Positions 28,999-42,858 of a DNA stretch of 62,000 bases are shown piece by piece. The first letter of the stretch is position 1. Each line of letters opens with the position of its first letter. The notes below the pieces were generated by a model that saw only the letters and a program-made list of their open reading frames with translations, did not search any database and was not told where the DNA came from. Origin of the DNA: Tubiluchus corallicola (taxonomy: Eukaryota > Priapulida > Priapulimorpha > Priapulimorphida > Tubiluchidae). The position numbers and the translations under genes are program-made. The stretch lies in NCBI GenBank assembly GCA_030141605.1, contig JAQGDQ010000604.1, forward strand, positions 1 to 62,000. Reading direction: 5' to 3'.

Positions 28999-31310
28999 GC
29001 AGCCAGACGGATGCCAACAACAATATACTCTGATATATACTATCAGCTTATAGACTATAGCTGTTAGTGTTATTTTGGACGCCATTTTGACTGCCATGTT
29101 GGAGGGGGTGGTGAACTAAATTAACATCAACTTAAAACCTTGTCGAGACCATACTGATCTTTGTGGTACACCTCGGGCGACTATACGCTATTCTGAAGGC
29201 CATATATGAGAGGGTTTGTGACAACGATATTCAAACTCAGAAATGACCAATCCTGTTGAAAATGTCGGCAAAGAGGTCCGTACGTGGAAGTTCCAGAGAT
29301 TATGGAATGTTTCAAAAGTTGCAGGTTGGAAAAACTGCAGTTCAGCAGCAGAGGAGTAGAGTGACAAACCCATGGAACACTAAGGCCCATTTCACACCGA
29401 GGACGCGCACACGAGGAGGACCAGCTAAAAGCTATGCATCCTCCTCGTGAGGAATTTCGCCACACGGTAGAAATATTCCATGTTCCGTTTTTGAGAGGAA
29501 TCCTCGCGAAATTCAGTCTTAAATTTAACTACTCGATTACTTCTTTCTTATTTAATAAACAACATTTAACACATTTCAACGTAAAATTATAATATTTAAT
29601 CTCGCTTTAACAGATTGACGATTTTGTGTTTTATTAAAGCAATATTGATGGCCATATTCGTGAAAAAGAAAAATAGTGTACACATATATTTATATGTATA
29701 TTTTCAGATTTTGAAGTAGGTACTAGAGCTTTACTAAAAAACAAACAGGTCTGACATTGCACACTGACTATATTAATTGTAGTTTGTATGAGAAATACGG
29801 CAAGTATAACTTAATTTAGACATTGTTATACAGTATAAAACTCGCAAAATACCTGCAGCTAACTGTTTCACTGTGAAATGAACTTTCTTGCTGCATGGGA
29901 TTTTGAGAAGAATTGGAAATTTTCTTAAAAATTTCTGATTTTCTGACAGCAATTCTGTGCGTCCATTTTCCTTGCATCCCCGCCCAAGTTTCTTAACGCC
30001 AGTATACAAGCAAGACCTCCCTGTACCAGTGAGGTTGAAAAGATCAGTTGCAACTAATGATGACAAAGCTACGTGACCTCAAACACAGGCTGTGTGCAAT
30101 AAATTTTACACCAAGCTTTTTAGACTGCAAACCGATACAGCAGTAATTTATACAACTATTTTAAGCTAAATATCCATAAATAAAAACTAGTTCAAACTGC
30201 TTGTAATGAAATGCTTGGCTACTTTCGGGAGGCAGTTACCTGTTAAAACTGATTCCAAATGACCTAAAAATTCGATCTTCAGACAACGAGAAAAAATGGA
30301 ACACACGGGAAAACTAAAAATTGAAAACTTTTTTTCAAAATTGTTTTTTCACGACATTCAGAGAACGTGCTATATAAACTAAGCTTCAACTAAGTCGTCT
30401 GATAAGACCGTGATTAGTGACACATGTTTACTTAAAAGATGGTGCCTCCGTTGAAAAGTGATATAAAACTTTATTAAGATGATCAGTTACGTTTATTTAC
30501 ACTTTTATGTTCCGTGAAGCTGAGATTATTTTCTTACCTGCTTCGGTGTAAACTTTAGACTATTAGTAGAAACAAGTACATATATGCGTGCTTGCATAGC
30601 AAAAACTTTCATAAATCGGCTTTCTAGTAGTAGGCCTACTGTCAATTGTACGTTGTAAAGGCAAGTTTCAGTGTTAAACACATAATTAAATCATACGCGT
30701 ATAATCAATGCGTTAAAAACTGCTTGGTACGTGTCACGGCGCCTTTTTTTACGTGCTTGCTCTCCCTGACTTTAGAACCTGGCTAAAACCCTGGTACAAG
30801 TGTTGAAAACTGTGTGTGGTAAATTCAATGAAAAAAATTTAATCTTCAGAATTATATTTGGAGAATTATTGATCTGACAGTGTTGAAATAATTGATAAAA
30901 TTAATTAGATAATATTTTTTGTTTAAAATTTTCAAATTTTAATATGTACAAATTTTCAAAAACATGTTCCCGTTTTTAATGTTATTTAAGATTTTAAATT
31001 TTAAAAGCTCTCTGCAGTTACAAGGCATTCGTTTACCAAAATTTCGCATAAAAAACTTGTTTTTCCTTAAAATGCTGTTTATGGGAAAGTAAATGTGTGC
31101 TTGCATAGCAAAATCGTCCACAAGTCGGCAATTAAGTTTTTCTAGCTATTCGCATATCCTGAATCTCCATTTCATGAGGATCATTTTGATACCAAGTTCA
31201 TCACTCTATGTTATTTCTAAGCTGAGATAATCAACGTTGAAGTTGAGGTGCAGACTGCACTGAAAAACTTAATCTTGAGAAAATCACTGTTAAAGTTAGC
31301 CATTGTTTTT
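28999..31310. other. Intergenic, no gene recognised
   Basis: Several short open frames exist (for example 29773-30066 minus, 97 codons) without domain, splice or repeat support. Confidence 0.4.
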
Positions 31311-31317
31311 TGTCGCG

Positions 31318-31760
31318 TTTCTACAAAACACTTAGCAACTGCTCAAATGTTGGTTGCTATGGACTTTGCAAGAACACATTGAAGTTATGTTTAAATCCAG
31401 TAGATGGCTCTTCTTGATGACGATCTGGGCATGGCAGTAAAAAAACCCCAAAGCAAAATGACCTCTTCCGTGAGCTACTATCGAACTTTGAACATAAAAG
31501 ACTTTTTACAATTGCAGTGCTAGCGTCTAGCGAGAAAAGTGGGTACGAGATTATAAAATCAGATTTTTAGTATTTTTTGAACATTTTTAATGCTAGAACA
31601 TAAAAGTCCAATATATTTAGCGTTTGTTTTTATAAAAAATAAAAAGTTGACATTTGACCAAATTTCTGGTGCATTATACTTTGGCCCACCATAACTTAGT
31701 TTTAACTACACCGACTTACGGACGGTTTTGGTTTGATGCACACATATAATGAACAATAAT
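31318..31760. repeat. Dispersed repeat, second copy of the 7870-8455 family
   Basis: caaatgttggttgctatgga, ttaaatccagtagat, gcgtttgtttttataaaaaa and acggacggttttggtttg match the first copy in the same order. No terminal inverted repeats recognised. Confidence 0.7.
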
Positions 31761-32289
31761 TTGAAGGACAAGAAAATGGGTACTTGAAGTAGGCTTCAGA
31801 AAAATCGCTTTAAAAATTGTATTAGTTTAAAGCAAATTTATGCGTATATCGTACTCGCATTGAAAGGATTTTTTGCTTATTTTCATTTTACATCTCCCGC
31901 AATACTGTTCTGACTGCGCCATTACATGACATCAATAATGCACAATGTAAATCAGGGGAAGAAAAGGAAATGTTAAACTATGTCCCAAAAAACTTTCTGT
32001 GCGCAAAGTTATATGACTTAGCATTTTGCTTAAATGCTTGAAGGATTTATTTAACGAGAAAAGAAAATTATTAATTATTTAAAATGTTTTCACCAATTGG
32101 TAAAATGTCATTGACTCACCCACCAGGATGCACCACTCACTAATCAAAAAACTTATTTTTAATCTCACTGACAAAGTACAGTAACCTAAAATTTTACTTA
32201 GTTAATAATGTTTGTGCTACGAATGCTTTGATCATTTTTTCAAACTTCACTCAATGTTGTCTAAACTTATTTTAAACGACCTACCATCA

Positions 32290-32850
32290 AAATGGCAGCA
32301 TCTAACGGTCGTCGCAGGAGTTTAGATTTACACATTTTATACAGCGTTACTGCCGTGGCAAGCCCTGTATGCAAACAGACAGTACACAAGTGGTATAAAA
32401 TTTCAAGATGTATTTTTTAAACATTATGTAAATAGAGGGTTTTCTTATGCTTTAATCCTGAAAATTTATCGTTAGAATGTCTGCATCTAACGGTCGTCGC
32501 GGGAGTTTAGGTTTACATGTTTTATACAGCGTTACTGCTGACGCAAGCCCTGTATGCAAAAAAGGTAGTACGTAAATGGTATAAAATTTCAAGACGAATT
32601 TTTTAAACTTTATGTAAATAGAGGGTTTTCTTGCGCTTTAATCCTGAAAATTCAAGGTTAAAATGCCTGCATCTAACGGTCATCGCGGTAGTTTACATTT
32701 ACACGTTTTATACGGCATTACTGCCGACGCAAGCCCTGTATGCAAAATGACAATACGTAAGCGGCATAAAATTTCAAGACGAATTTTTTAAACTTTATGT
32801 AAGTAGAGGGTTTTCTTGCGCTTTAATCCTGAAAATTCAAACGTGTTTAT
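32290..32850. repeat. 187-bp tandem units (3 copies), repeat family 4
   Basis: Each unit holds gcatctaacggtcgtcgcgg, cgcaagccctgtatgcaaa, aatttcaagacgaatttttt and gagggttttcttgcgcttta. Single units appear at 34040-34110 (part), 39780-39930, 46010-46165, 52340-53010 and 56645-56775; in several of these a longer left part (gcaccactgactcacc) is present. Confidence 0.8.
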
Positions 32851-35800
32851 ATTGCAAAGCTGCTTTTAGAAACCACATTCTCACACGGTTTGCCATTTAT
32901 CGTCTGCTTGTGCGCTTCCGCATTTCATAATAAGTTTTCTCAGGGTTCGCAAGATTCATGGAGCATTAGATGCTGTATAGTAAAACATTAATATGTAACC
33001 ATGATTCCACTTTCAGAATCATTTCAGGAGCCGTGGATTTCTTTAAACCCATGTCACCACGGACTCTTCACAATTTACATCCATTTCACATGTGCATAAT
33101 CTTAAAATGCATACCAATCATAAATTTACCACATGATAAATGTTTCTCTTTCCCATCTTTTCCTCAGTCTGCAACATGGGAAATGTAGCTTGACCAGTTT
33201 TCAAACACATAATAGCTCTGACCACATGCTGTTGAGCTGAATGGCTAAGCAGTTGGCTGTACGTATTGCCCACTGTATCAAATAACCAAGTTTGTCTTTC
33301 TGCAGCTCTACATGATATCTGAAAAAGTAGAAATCTATTGCTGATTAAAGACTTAGAAAGCAGGCAAAGAAATATTTCAAGACGCAGTAAGGTTAGCTAT
33401 AAGGATGACACTTGAATCGTAACAACAGTAATCACAAAAGTTCTAGTTTTGCACGTAGAGAAGCAAAAAAATGCAAAATAGATATACAGTGTGTCTATAA
33501 TGCCTCTTTACAATTTTAGAAATTTATTACAAAGGCAGTTGACAAGATTTCTTAACTTATTTGTTTTGTTTTATTCAATGTTTATTTAAGTTTGAGATCA
33601 CATTGAAATTTTGCGTTTTATGTAGATCTCCAGTTGATATAAATAGTAATATATATATATATAATTCTATACTGCCATTGTTATACGTACACAAGTACCA
33701 TATATACAAGTAAAATAATTATGTATAACCAGCTAAAAAACTGCTACTTGCAATAGTGTTAAAAACAAAATACCAATACAAGTAACATCAAATACAAAAA
33801 TTTCAATATAAAACTAATCCACGTCTAGCAAACGACATTAAACAATACATACAATTATACAATACGAACTCAAATGACACAATGACATAAAAAACATACT
33901 TTTCAACACAATGACTAATACACATAATAACATCGCTATCTAATGCCAATTAAAACCTACAACAAACATAATGCAATATACATATTTTATAACGTTTTAA
34001 AAACCAATTGGAACTAGTTATAATTCAAGAAAAAGAAAATTTCAAGACGAATTTTTTAAACTTTATGTAAATAGAGTGTTTTCTTGCGCTTTAATCCTGA
34101 AAATTCAATGTCAGATTACCAGAAAGAAACTGAAATAACCAGAAACCAACAATTATGAAATCACCTTATTTTAACTTTTATAAAACATAATGTGCATATT
34201 GAGGGAACTACTTAATTTAAACAACCCACAAAACTGCCAAGTCTAATAAGCATTATTTGGGCTCTACTTTACTATTTAGATTTTAACATGGAAAATATTG
34301 CAGCGATGTAAAACCGTTAGGTCTGCATGATACAAATCGCATACATTGCAAGATACAATTCTATAGCATCATTTACAATAGTAATGAAATACTAAGTAAA
34401 CTTTACACAGTAAAACAAAACAAGTGTAAAAAGGCTTTTCAGCACTAATATTGCTTGTCAGGTCTTTCCTAATGCATAAGCTTTTCTTGTCATATTCCAT
34501 GTCATTTATGCATAAGTGGGCTTTGGTCTCACAATGCCATATGTGTTTGATAATGTAAATGATATACATTATATAAAATAACAAAATGAATTGTAACATA
34601 ACACACCCAGCCTTAAGTATGAATTATTGCCCGCCTATGAAGCCAGACAATTTGACAGATGTAATGCCGGATGCACAACATTACAGCACGTGACCTACTA
34701 TGAAGTATTGCGATATTTCAGATTTATATAATTATACATTTGTGGAGCTGTTTATTTAATTTCACTGAGTGTTCAAATATTCCAGCTAGTATAAAATACA
34801 TATGCAGTGAGTAGAGTAATTTGAGTAAATTAACAAATATCATGTTGCAAATGAAGTAGATTTAAAGTAAAGTTACGAGAGTCTTGCCATGGAATTTATA
34901 CATAAATAAAGCAATTTGGAGCTCATTAATGTCCAAAAGGCGAAATTGATTTAAAAGCAAATGCACTACGATCAATACAAGCAGAAAATGTGAGTGTTGG
35001 AATGATTTTTTCCGTGGTTTTTCAATTTTTGATAACTTGGATATGCATGTACTGCATCATGTTGCAGGAATTAATGTACGGCAGTGTTAAAGAACTTTTT
35101 TAACGAGTACAGACTGTACAGTGTAAAGAAGATAATGGTGCACTTTATAAATTGCCTAAAATTTATAAAAATTTAAAAGTTTGCTTTCAGTTGGTTTCAG
35201 ACGTTCTGGTTAAGTACGATGCTCATAAATTGTAATCAATAAGATGACACGTGCTTGGCTTGTTTGAAGTGCATAACTGTATAACTATGCATACTAACCA
35301 GTTACCACAAGTGGTCAAAATACGAAGTGAGAAAAAATATCACACAATAAAAATAGGTGTACAACCTAACCTGTGTTAAAAACGGCTAGTTCGCCTGTCT
35401 AACTAACTAATTTACGATATACCACAATAGCTCAAACATTATCACTAACAATAATAACTCGAAATACTGTATGCTTGTGCTGAATCGCTCTGGTCAGGTT
35501 TTGCTGTAACTAACTGTATGTGATCAGAGTACATGAATAGAGTATATACTGTATCTACTGCGTGACCATCATACAGCGCCATCTAGTTTGCAGCGCAATA
35601 AATATTTTTCTTAGCTCCACGGCCACAGCAGTTTCTTATTATTCTAACAGTAATGATCAACAATACAGACGTTAATAAAGCAGAAAAAAACCAAAGGCTG
35701 CCCAATCAGTTAATCTCAACTGCTAATTAGGTGGCTGTGCAATGCATGACTTTCTTTCAAAATTTAACTCTGTAACGGTTTAATTCCATTCATTGTTTAG

Positions 35801-37370
35801 TTTCACTACAATTGTCTGCAGATACAAACTGCAGTTTTCATTTAAACAAAGATTGTTATTCACGTATTTGTAATTGTTTTTGCAGTAATATGGCATATCA
35901 GCGATTGCTGATATAGTGTATTGCAGGACTGCTGAATGCATGTACAATATGCATTAATTTTTACTGCCAAAAGCCCCACACACTTCTGATTATAACTCCC
36001 AATTTTTTGACAAAACAAACCTCGTTATAACGTCCCCTTTACAATGCCAATCTCGCCGAATGCCCAAATTTTTAGCAAAACAAAATATCTATATTTGCGC
36101 GTCTTATTGCATAGAGTAGTTAATACCAATTGTTACAATGCAAAATTATTTATAAAGCCAATTATTTTGCAGTGTCAAGGTGGGCAGTATAAATAGGTTT
36201 GACTATAATTATTAAAACCAAAAATATTACTAATTTTATCAAACATTTATTAATTTCTCTCTCATTTTTACATCAAATTTATCGGATGCCATCATCTTTT
36301 TTATGACTAATTTCTTATCACAAACAATTTTTGAACATTCAGTGTCACATATGGATGAGCATGATGCTGGTCAGGCAAAATCGAGCAAGAATCGTTATAA
36401 AATTTAAACAACGAATTGAACAAAACTACTTACTTATAATAACATACAATCATAACAACAATATAAAAATGAAACTTGGACATTTATAAACATTATATAC
36501 ATACATGCACTACTGGTTCATTAATTGATTAGTGTTGCCAGCACCATTAGTGCATCTCTCAAAAGTACATACACTACCATAAGAACGTCAATGCTAACAA
36601 TACGAAATTTAAACAAAAGTACCACCCACATAAATTTTAAAAACTAACAGCTAAACATTTGAAACGTTTGCTAATTTGAACAATTGTTCATCATAAAAAA
36701 AATATTGTTGAGATTTTGTGTCAAACTGTCAGAAATAACGTTCTTGTTGCAGGAGAAGCAAAGCTGACAAAATGATTGTACAGCAACCATTTTATTACTG
36801 TAGAAAAGAAAGCAGATAAATTCTTAAACACAAAATGATTAAAATGAGGTTAAAATGTACTAAAATTAGCTGCAAGGCAAAGCATTGTCACAAGTATTGC
36901 TTTATACAAAAATATACCACATATGCCACGATGAGATAACAATATATGTATCGAAAAATTTTATAAACAAACACCATCATTGTGTAAAAGTCGCCTAAAA
37001 TTGGTAAAAGCTCTAAAAAACTACTCTAAATCCTCTTAGCTGCCGATACTGGCAAATATTATAACATATCACATTCTGGCTAACATATAAGACTGTTTTA
37101 CAATGAAATAACCAAATCACAGTTCAATATATTTAATATTAAGGCAGTATGAAAGTAAAGAGAGAAACAAAGATAAAAAATAACATACAAGTAAGAAAAT
37201 TACAATAGACGTAACTCCTATTCATATTCAATGTATAATTAAGAATTTTAACTTTATATACCATAATTGTGTAAATACTACATTGATTAAATTAACAGTA
37301 AAAAAGTAAAACTGCTATAAAAAGTACTATCTCTATGTAAAATAAAGTCGCGTAATTTGGAATACTTGAT
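32851..37370. other. Intergenic and probable 3' untranslated region of the lectin-like gene
   Basis: AT-rich, without recognised gene. A short (ta)n run is at about 33648-33662 and a family 4 fragment at 34040-34110. Minus-strand polyadenylation signals are frequent by chance here, so the 3' end is not fixed. Confidence 0.4.
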
Positions 37371-38286
37371 TTACAAATAGGTAATGGATGGGAATGTGGA
37401 ATAATCCAACATAGCGGTGCCTTCAGGTCCACAACTAAACACAACCACGTTTTCAGTACTTTCAACTTCATTACTTTTGCCGCCCGACCTACTTACTTCA
37501 CTGCTATTAAACAGCATAGACTCTCTTACTGCATCAATGTTTGCCAAACCTTCAAAAGAGCTGCCTGACTTAGACCGCAACGACAACGTATACGTTACCG
37601 GTTTGCACTCGACGTTACCGTCGTCGTCTATAGAACACGACGTAATCGAAAACGATCGAATCGCCTTTTTTGCCGCTTCTAATTCCTCTTCATCACAGTT
37701 AGCATTGATGAGGCACAAATCGTCGACGAGGAAGTTCTCCGGTAACTCCTCCTCCCCGTCGGTAACTTCGCACAAAGTTTCGATCAAGCTTCCACATACC
37801 ACATTCGAATCGTCGTCTACGGAACAAACCGTCTTTGAGGTAGATGTGCATTCCACACAGCTAGATAGCAGCACCGGTGCACTGGAAGCAGAAACAAAAT
37901 CAGCACTCGCCGAGTTCGACAACCGAAGACCCTGCTGCTGAAGAAACGTCAACAATGGTAGCTCATTGGCCAACAGACCCGAGTTACATCTCTTTCCGAG
38001 CACCAGGCCTTTTGGAAGAAAGAACTTTCCACTAGTCATGGAACTCGCGCTCTCTTTAGCTGCGGGCTCTAGCGAAATCTCGATGTTCCTGACACGGTCA
38101 GTTGAACGTTTTTCGTCGCCGCTTCCTGCTTCGGTTACATTGTTAACATTTTGGCACTTTGATGGCATAATTTCATCAATGAGTTCCATGTCCGTACCAC
38201 CATGATTATCATTTGCCTGCTCTACAATATCGGATACCGTCACTAGGTTGTTCATGCTAATAATGTCATCCTTGGTTTTAGTTCCA
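37371..38286 (-). CDS. Lectin-like gene, exon 10 (last): long acidic tail and stop
   Basis: Acceptor ATTTTTTTCAG opens 304 codons that end at a TAA at 37371-37373. No membrane segment or catalytic motif is visible. An internal repeat is clear: [14 protein letters not shown]...TL and [14 protein letters not shown]...TL about 70 residues apart. Codon use is more GC-rich than the surrounding DNA, supporting real coding. Acidic clusters ([18 protein letters not shown]) dominate the middle. Confidence 0.9.
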
Positions 38287-41200
38287 CTGAAAAAAATATG
38301 GAAAACCTTTACTGTAACCAATGGTTACTGATTTTCAGCAGCACACATAACAATACTTTGTAAATGCTACAGAGCAATCTGAAATGTAAGCATGTAAAAC
38401 ATTCGGCAATGAAAAAGATATACACCATTGTTTTGGTGTAGATTTATAATAGCTGATGCTTTGTACACCTCTTGGCATTTTGTTAAATGGAAGTTTGTCA
38501 TTTTGGATAGTTTAATAAATCTGATTTCATAAACTAATTATTGACAATACTTGTGTTTTAATCAGTGGCAGCTCATGTATAGGTACTGTGGAACTGCAGC
38601 ACCACTTATTTTCACTCGATATTATCGATAATATTCAATATAATAAGTCTTTTTTCTTTAGTACTTTCTTCATGCTAAAGGAACCAAGCAAGGGTGTTTG
38701 GCTGTTGTGCGTATGCGGCCATGTACATGTCTGAGCACAGGTAGAAAAAGTACTGTCACTCACACACTTTGTTGGCACATGCTTACTGTGTACGGATCAA
38801 GCTTGAACTGCGACAATTTGGGTATTAGTAAGCAAAAAATTTTTTTTGTTTAGGATTTTATCAGGTTTATGTATATACTTTCATATGCATATGAACAAAC
38901 CAATGCAGTGTTTGGCTGTTGTGCGCATGCGGCCATGTACATGTCTGAGCACAGGTAGAAAAAGTACTGTCACTCACACACTTTGTTGGCACATGCTTAC
39001 TGTGTACGGATCAAGCTTGAACTGCGACCATTTGGGTATTAGTAAGCAAAAAATATTGTTTTGTTTAGGATTTTATCAGGTTTATGTATATACTTTCATA
39101 TGTTTGTTTATTAAAAATGACAACAATAAAATTACATGTGTTTGTTTTGTTTTACACAGCAGTGAAACAACAGCTAAGAATTTTCTGAAGTAATTAATTT
39201 TAGCTTCCACCTGCCACTGGTTTTAATACTACAAAACTATCATTTAGAATATTTTAGACTGATACAACAACCACTGTCATGTATAGAAAAGGAGTAAAAA
39301 CATTTAGACAAATTCTGAATCAAACAGTGCATGGAATGCTCAAATTTTATCATTGTAGATTGTAGAAGTCACTGCATAAATGTCCAGGTAGAGAGGCACA
39401 TTATGGCGAATTCAGAAAAGTCTGAGCTAGCCATTCTATGAGACTATAATTAAAGAGGGAAGACAATGGAATTTTAAAATATCTTCCAAAAAATTTCCCA
39501 GTTAGTTATATTTCTTAGCATTATGCTTACCTGCCTAGAAGACGTATGTAATTAAAAAGGAAAATTCTTAGTAATTTAAACTGTTCACACCACCTGGTAA
39601 ACGTTACTGACTGACCTACCCAGTGTGCACCACCGATTCACCGAGAAATGCATGTTTAACTTATTGACAAGATCACATTATTTAGCAAAGTGTGTGTTTA
39701 TGAATGCTCTGATTATTTTTTCAAACTTTGAGCAACGTGATTCCAACTTGTTTCAAATGACTTAGCGTTAAAATAGCCGCGCCTAACAGTCATTGCAGGA
39801 ATTTAAAATTTCAAGTTTTATACAGCATTACTGCTAATACGAGCTCTGCATACAATAAGGCAGTATGTAGGTGATACTAAATTTCAAAGCAATTTTTAAC
39901 TTAATATAAGTAAAGGGTTTTCTTATGCTTTACCATAACATGACTACTTATAGTTAAAACACCACGACTTACAAGAAAATAAAAATTACCTATGTATTCT
40001 AATAAGTCTTCTCTTAATGTACAAAGCAGTTCAATTCCTTTAATTTCTTTAATTTCAATTCAATAACTTTATTTTCAAACACTTAGTTTGTTACTTAGTT
40101 TCAAACAAGCTATTTGTTACTGTATTAATTTCTTTTCTACTTATCTGCTTACTCATTACGTATTTGGCTTCTGTTAAATACATAATTAGCGCATAATGTT
40201 CTATACTGTAGACTCTGCCTATATAAACTGGTTGTATGTTTGTAAAATTTACCACTGATGATGACAGCAGTAGCTCTGTCGAAACGTTTGACATGATTTT
40301 TTAACTATGTAAATTAAAAGTTTTTATAAAGTTGTGGTGTTGTAACTATAAATGTTTTTAAGTGCGTGTAATAAAAAATTATCATGACTATTACTATTAT
40401 TATTGTAACAAGAAACTGGAAAACTATGACTTGTATTACTTTGCACTAAAGTTCAGATTTCAGACAATACTCTTTTATTTCATATGCAGCATTATGCAAA
40501 AAAATAACCTACCCAGATAGGAATGACTGCAGGCCGCGTAAAATTGGAGCCCCTCGAATTGATCGCCTGGCGTACGCAATAACGGAATTGTATGACGGCA
40601 GTCCTTCACTAGATGAAGATAGTGATGCAGTATCGTCCAACCTACGTAAAGAACTACAATAATGCAGTGCTATGCAAGAGAACAATTTACATGACTGTTG
40701 AAACCCGCTGTAAAAATCTGAAACTGGCACCTGTCTTTGGACACTTACTGAATCAATTCCTCCAGGTATAGTTGCCTTAACATATCTACTAATAATTCTA
40801 AGTTAACATTTCATAGTGCTATTAATAGATGCTGAGTTTGCAGGCAGTAGCGGCTCGTGCATAGATACTGTGGAACTGCAGCATCCCCTATTTTCACTCA
40901 GTATTATCAAAAATATTCAATATAGAAAGTCTTTTTTCTTTAGTTCTTTCTTTGTACGTATATGGAACCAGAGCACGTGAGGGTAGTACTGTTTCTTCAC
41001 AGCCTAGCACAGTGGTGGTTCAACTGTTGTGTGCATGCGGCCATGCGCACATGTCTGAAATAACCCGCTGTACGCTGCACAGCTAGCATCTGCTGCTAGG
41101 TGGAGAAAGTACTGTCACTCATACAATTTGTTACCAGTTGTCATGAGCTTAAAAACCAAGTACAGTATATTCTTGAACTGCAGCAATTTAGGCTATTCGT

Positions 41201-42824
41201 AAGCAAACAATATTTCTTGTTTAGGATTTTGTCAAGTTTGTGTCTAAATTTGTGTCTCTCTGTTTGTTTAAATTAACAATTACATATTACAACATTAAAA
41301 TTACATATGTTTGTTTCATTTTACGCAGTATTAAAACAATGGTTAAACATGTTTAGAAGCAGTACCCCACAAATTTTAACTACGGGCCGTCACTGTATAC
41401 AACGCACAAAAATACCGTATATATAGTTTCACACAACAAATCAATGCGATGCAGCATTTAAAAATTTCTCTATTAAGCAGCGTAAACGTAGGGTCACTAC
41501 GAGCATTCATAAGTCACTAATGCTTAAATCTCTACTGACATCACATTTAATAATAAAGAAGTGTTATCTTAAAAAGCTAAAGCTCAGTTCAAGCAATTAC
41601 TTTATTTGATGGGCTTATGATGAAAGCATTAATCGGGGCTGTGGGGTCGGTACATTAAACTCTTCGACTCTGTTTCTGACTCCAGCTCCTAAAATTTTAG
41701 ATCCAACTTCAATTCCTAAAATTTTAGGAGCCCAACTCCTGACTCCAACACTGACTGCAGCCTTTAAGTAATAGTTTGTAGTATTCGGAGTCCGCAATAA
41801 ATTTACTGCTAAAAGAGTCGGAGTTGTTAAAGCTTAGGGTTTTGGAGTCGGGAGTACACTCATTGTTAAAGGAGTCAGTGTTTGAATCAGTAAAAAATAA
41901 ACAAACTCAAACTCCAGTTACTTTTAACATTTAATGCATAACATTCCATTTTGGGACGCTTGCATATTAGTGTCTATGCAGCTAGACTGTTTTTCGAGCA
42001 TAAGAAGTAATGACGAAATGTCATTGTAGCTAAATATTCAGAGTACTACAAACTATTACTTAAAAGCAGGAGTTGGAGTTGGGGCTCCTAAAATTTTAGG
42101 AGTCGGAGTCAGAGTCGGAGTTGGATCTAAAATTTTAGGAGCCAGAGTCGGATCCAGAGTCAGGAGTTTAATGTACCGACTCCACAGCCCTGTTAATTAC
42201 ACACGACCTTTCATCAATTAGTGTCAACCAAAACCAAGTAGCATTGACCTGTTAAAGTTGTTCACTAAAGAGAATTTTAAATAACTTCTGCAAAAATGGG
42301 CGTTAAACATTTTTGGCACTAACATTAGCCCTAAGCCATAGTTGCTGTTCTAATTGCTAAGCTCTTGGTAATGCTTACATGTTACGACGCTAAGCTGCAA
42401 TGCTCAGTCAATCGTGAAAATAACTGTGAAAGAACGTACTGCCACAGTTTCCTAAATACGTTTAGAGACTAAATCATGCATGATAATTAAACATACTCGT
42501 CTAGCCAACCACTATACTCCAGTGAATCCAATCATGTTTTAAGCTTCTATTGTTATTAATAATGCAGCAAAAGGTGTGTTACGTGTGACCATGGCTTGGA
42601 CAGATCTCGATATCCATGTCCCGCATAGCCAAGTTTTTATATCGTTTAGATTGCTATGCCCTGGAGTGTGGCCACTAGGCATTCGTTTTTCAAAAAATTA
42701 TTTCTGCCCGAGATGTTACTGATTTTCTGATGATTTAAGTATTGTTTCAATGGGAAAGGTATTTTGAGCACCATGTCAAAAATGGCACAAGAGAGCATTC
42801 TCATTAGATGTGAATCAGTGAATC

Positions 42825-42858
<34 letters not shown>

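Noticed and set aside
29773-30066. 97-codon minus-strand open frame
   Set aside because: No domain, no flanking splice signals that extend it, composition like the surrounding AT-rich DNA.
37417-37941. 174-codon plus-strand open frame
   Set aside because: Antisense shadow of the last exon of the lectin-like gene, which has matching phase and acceptor.
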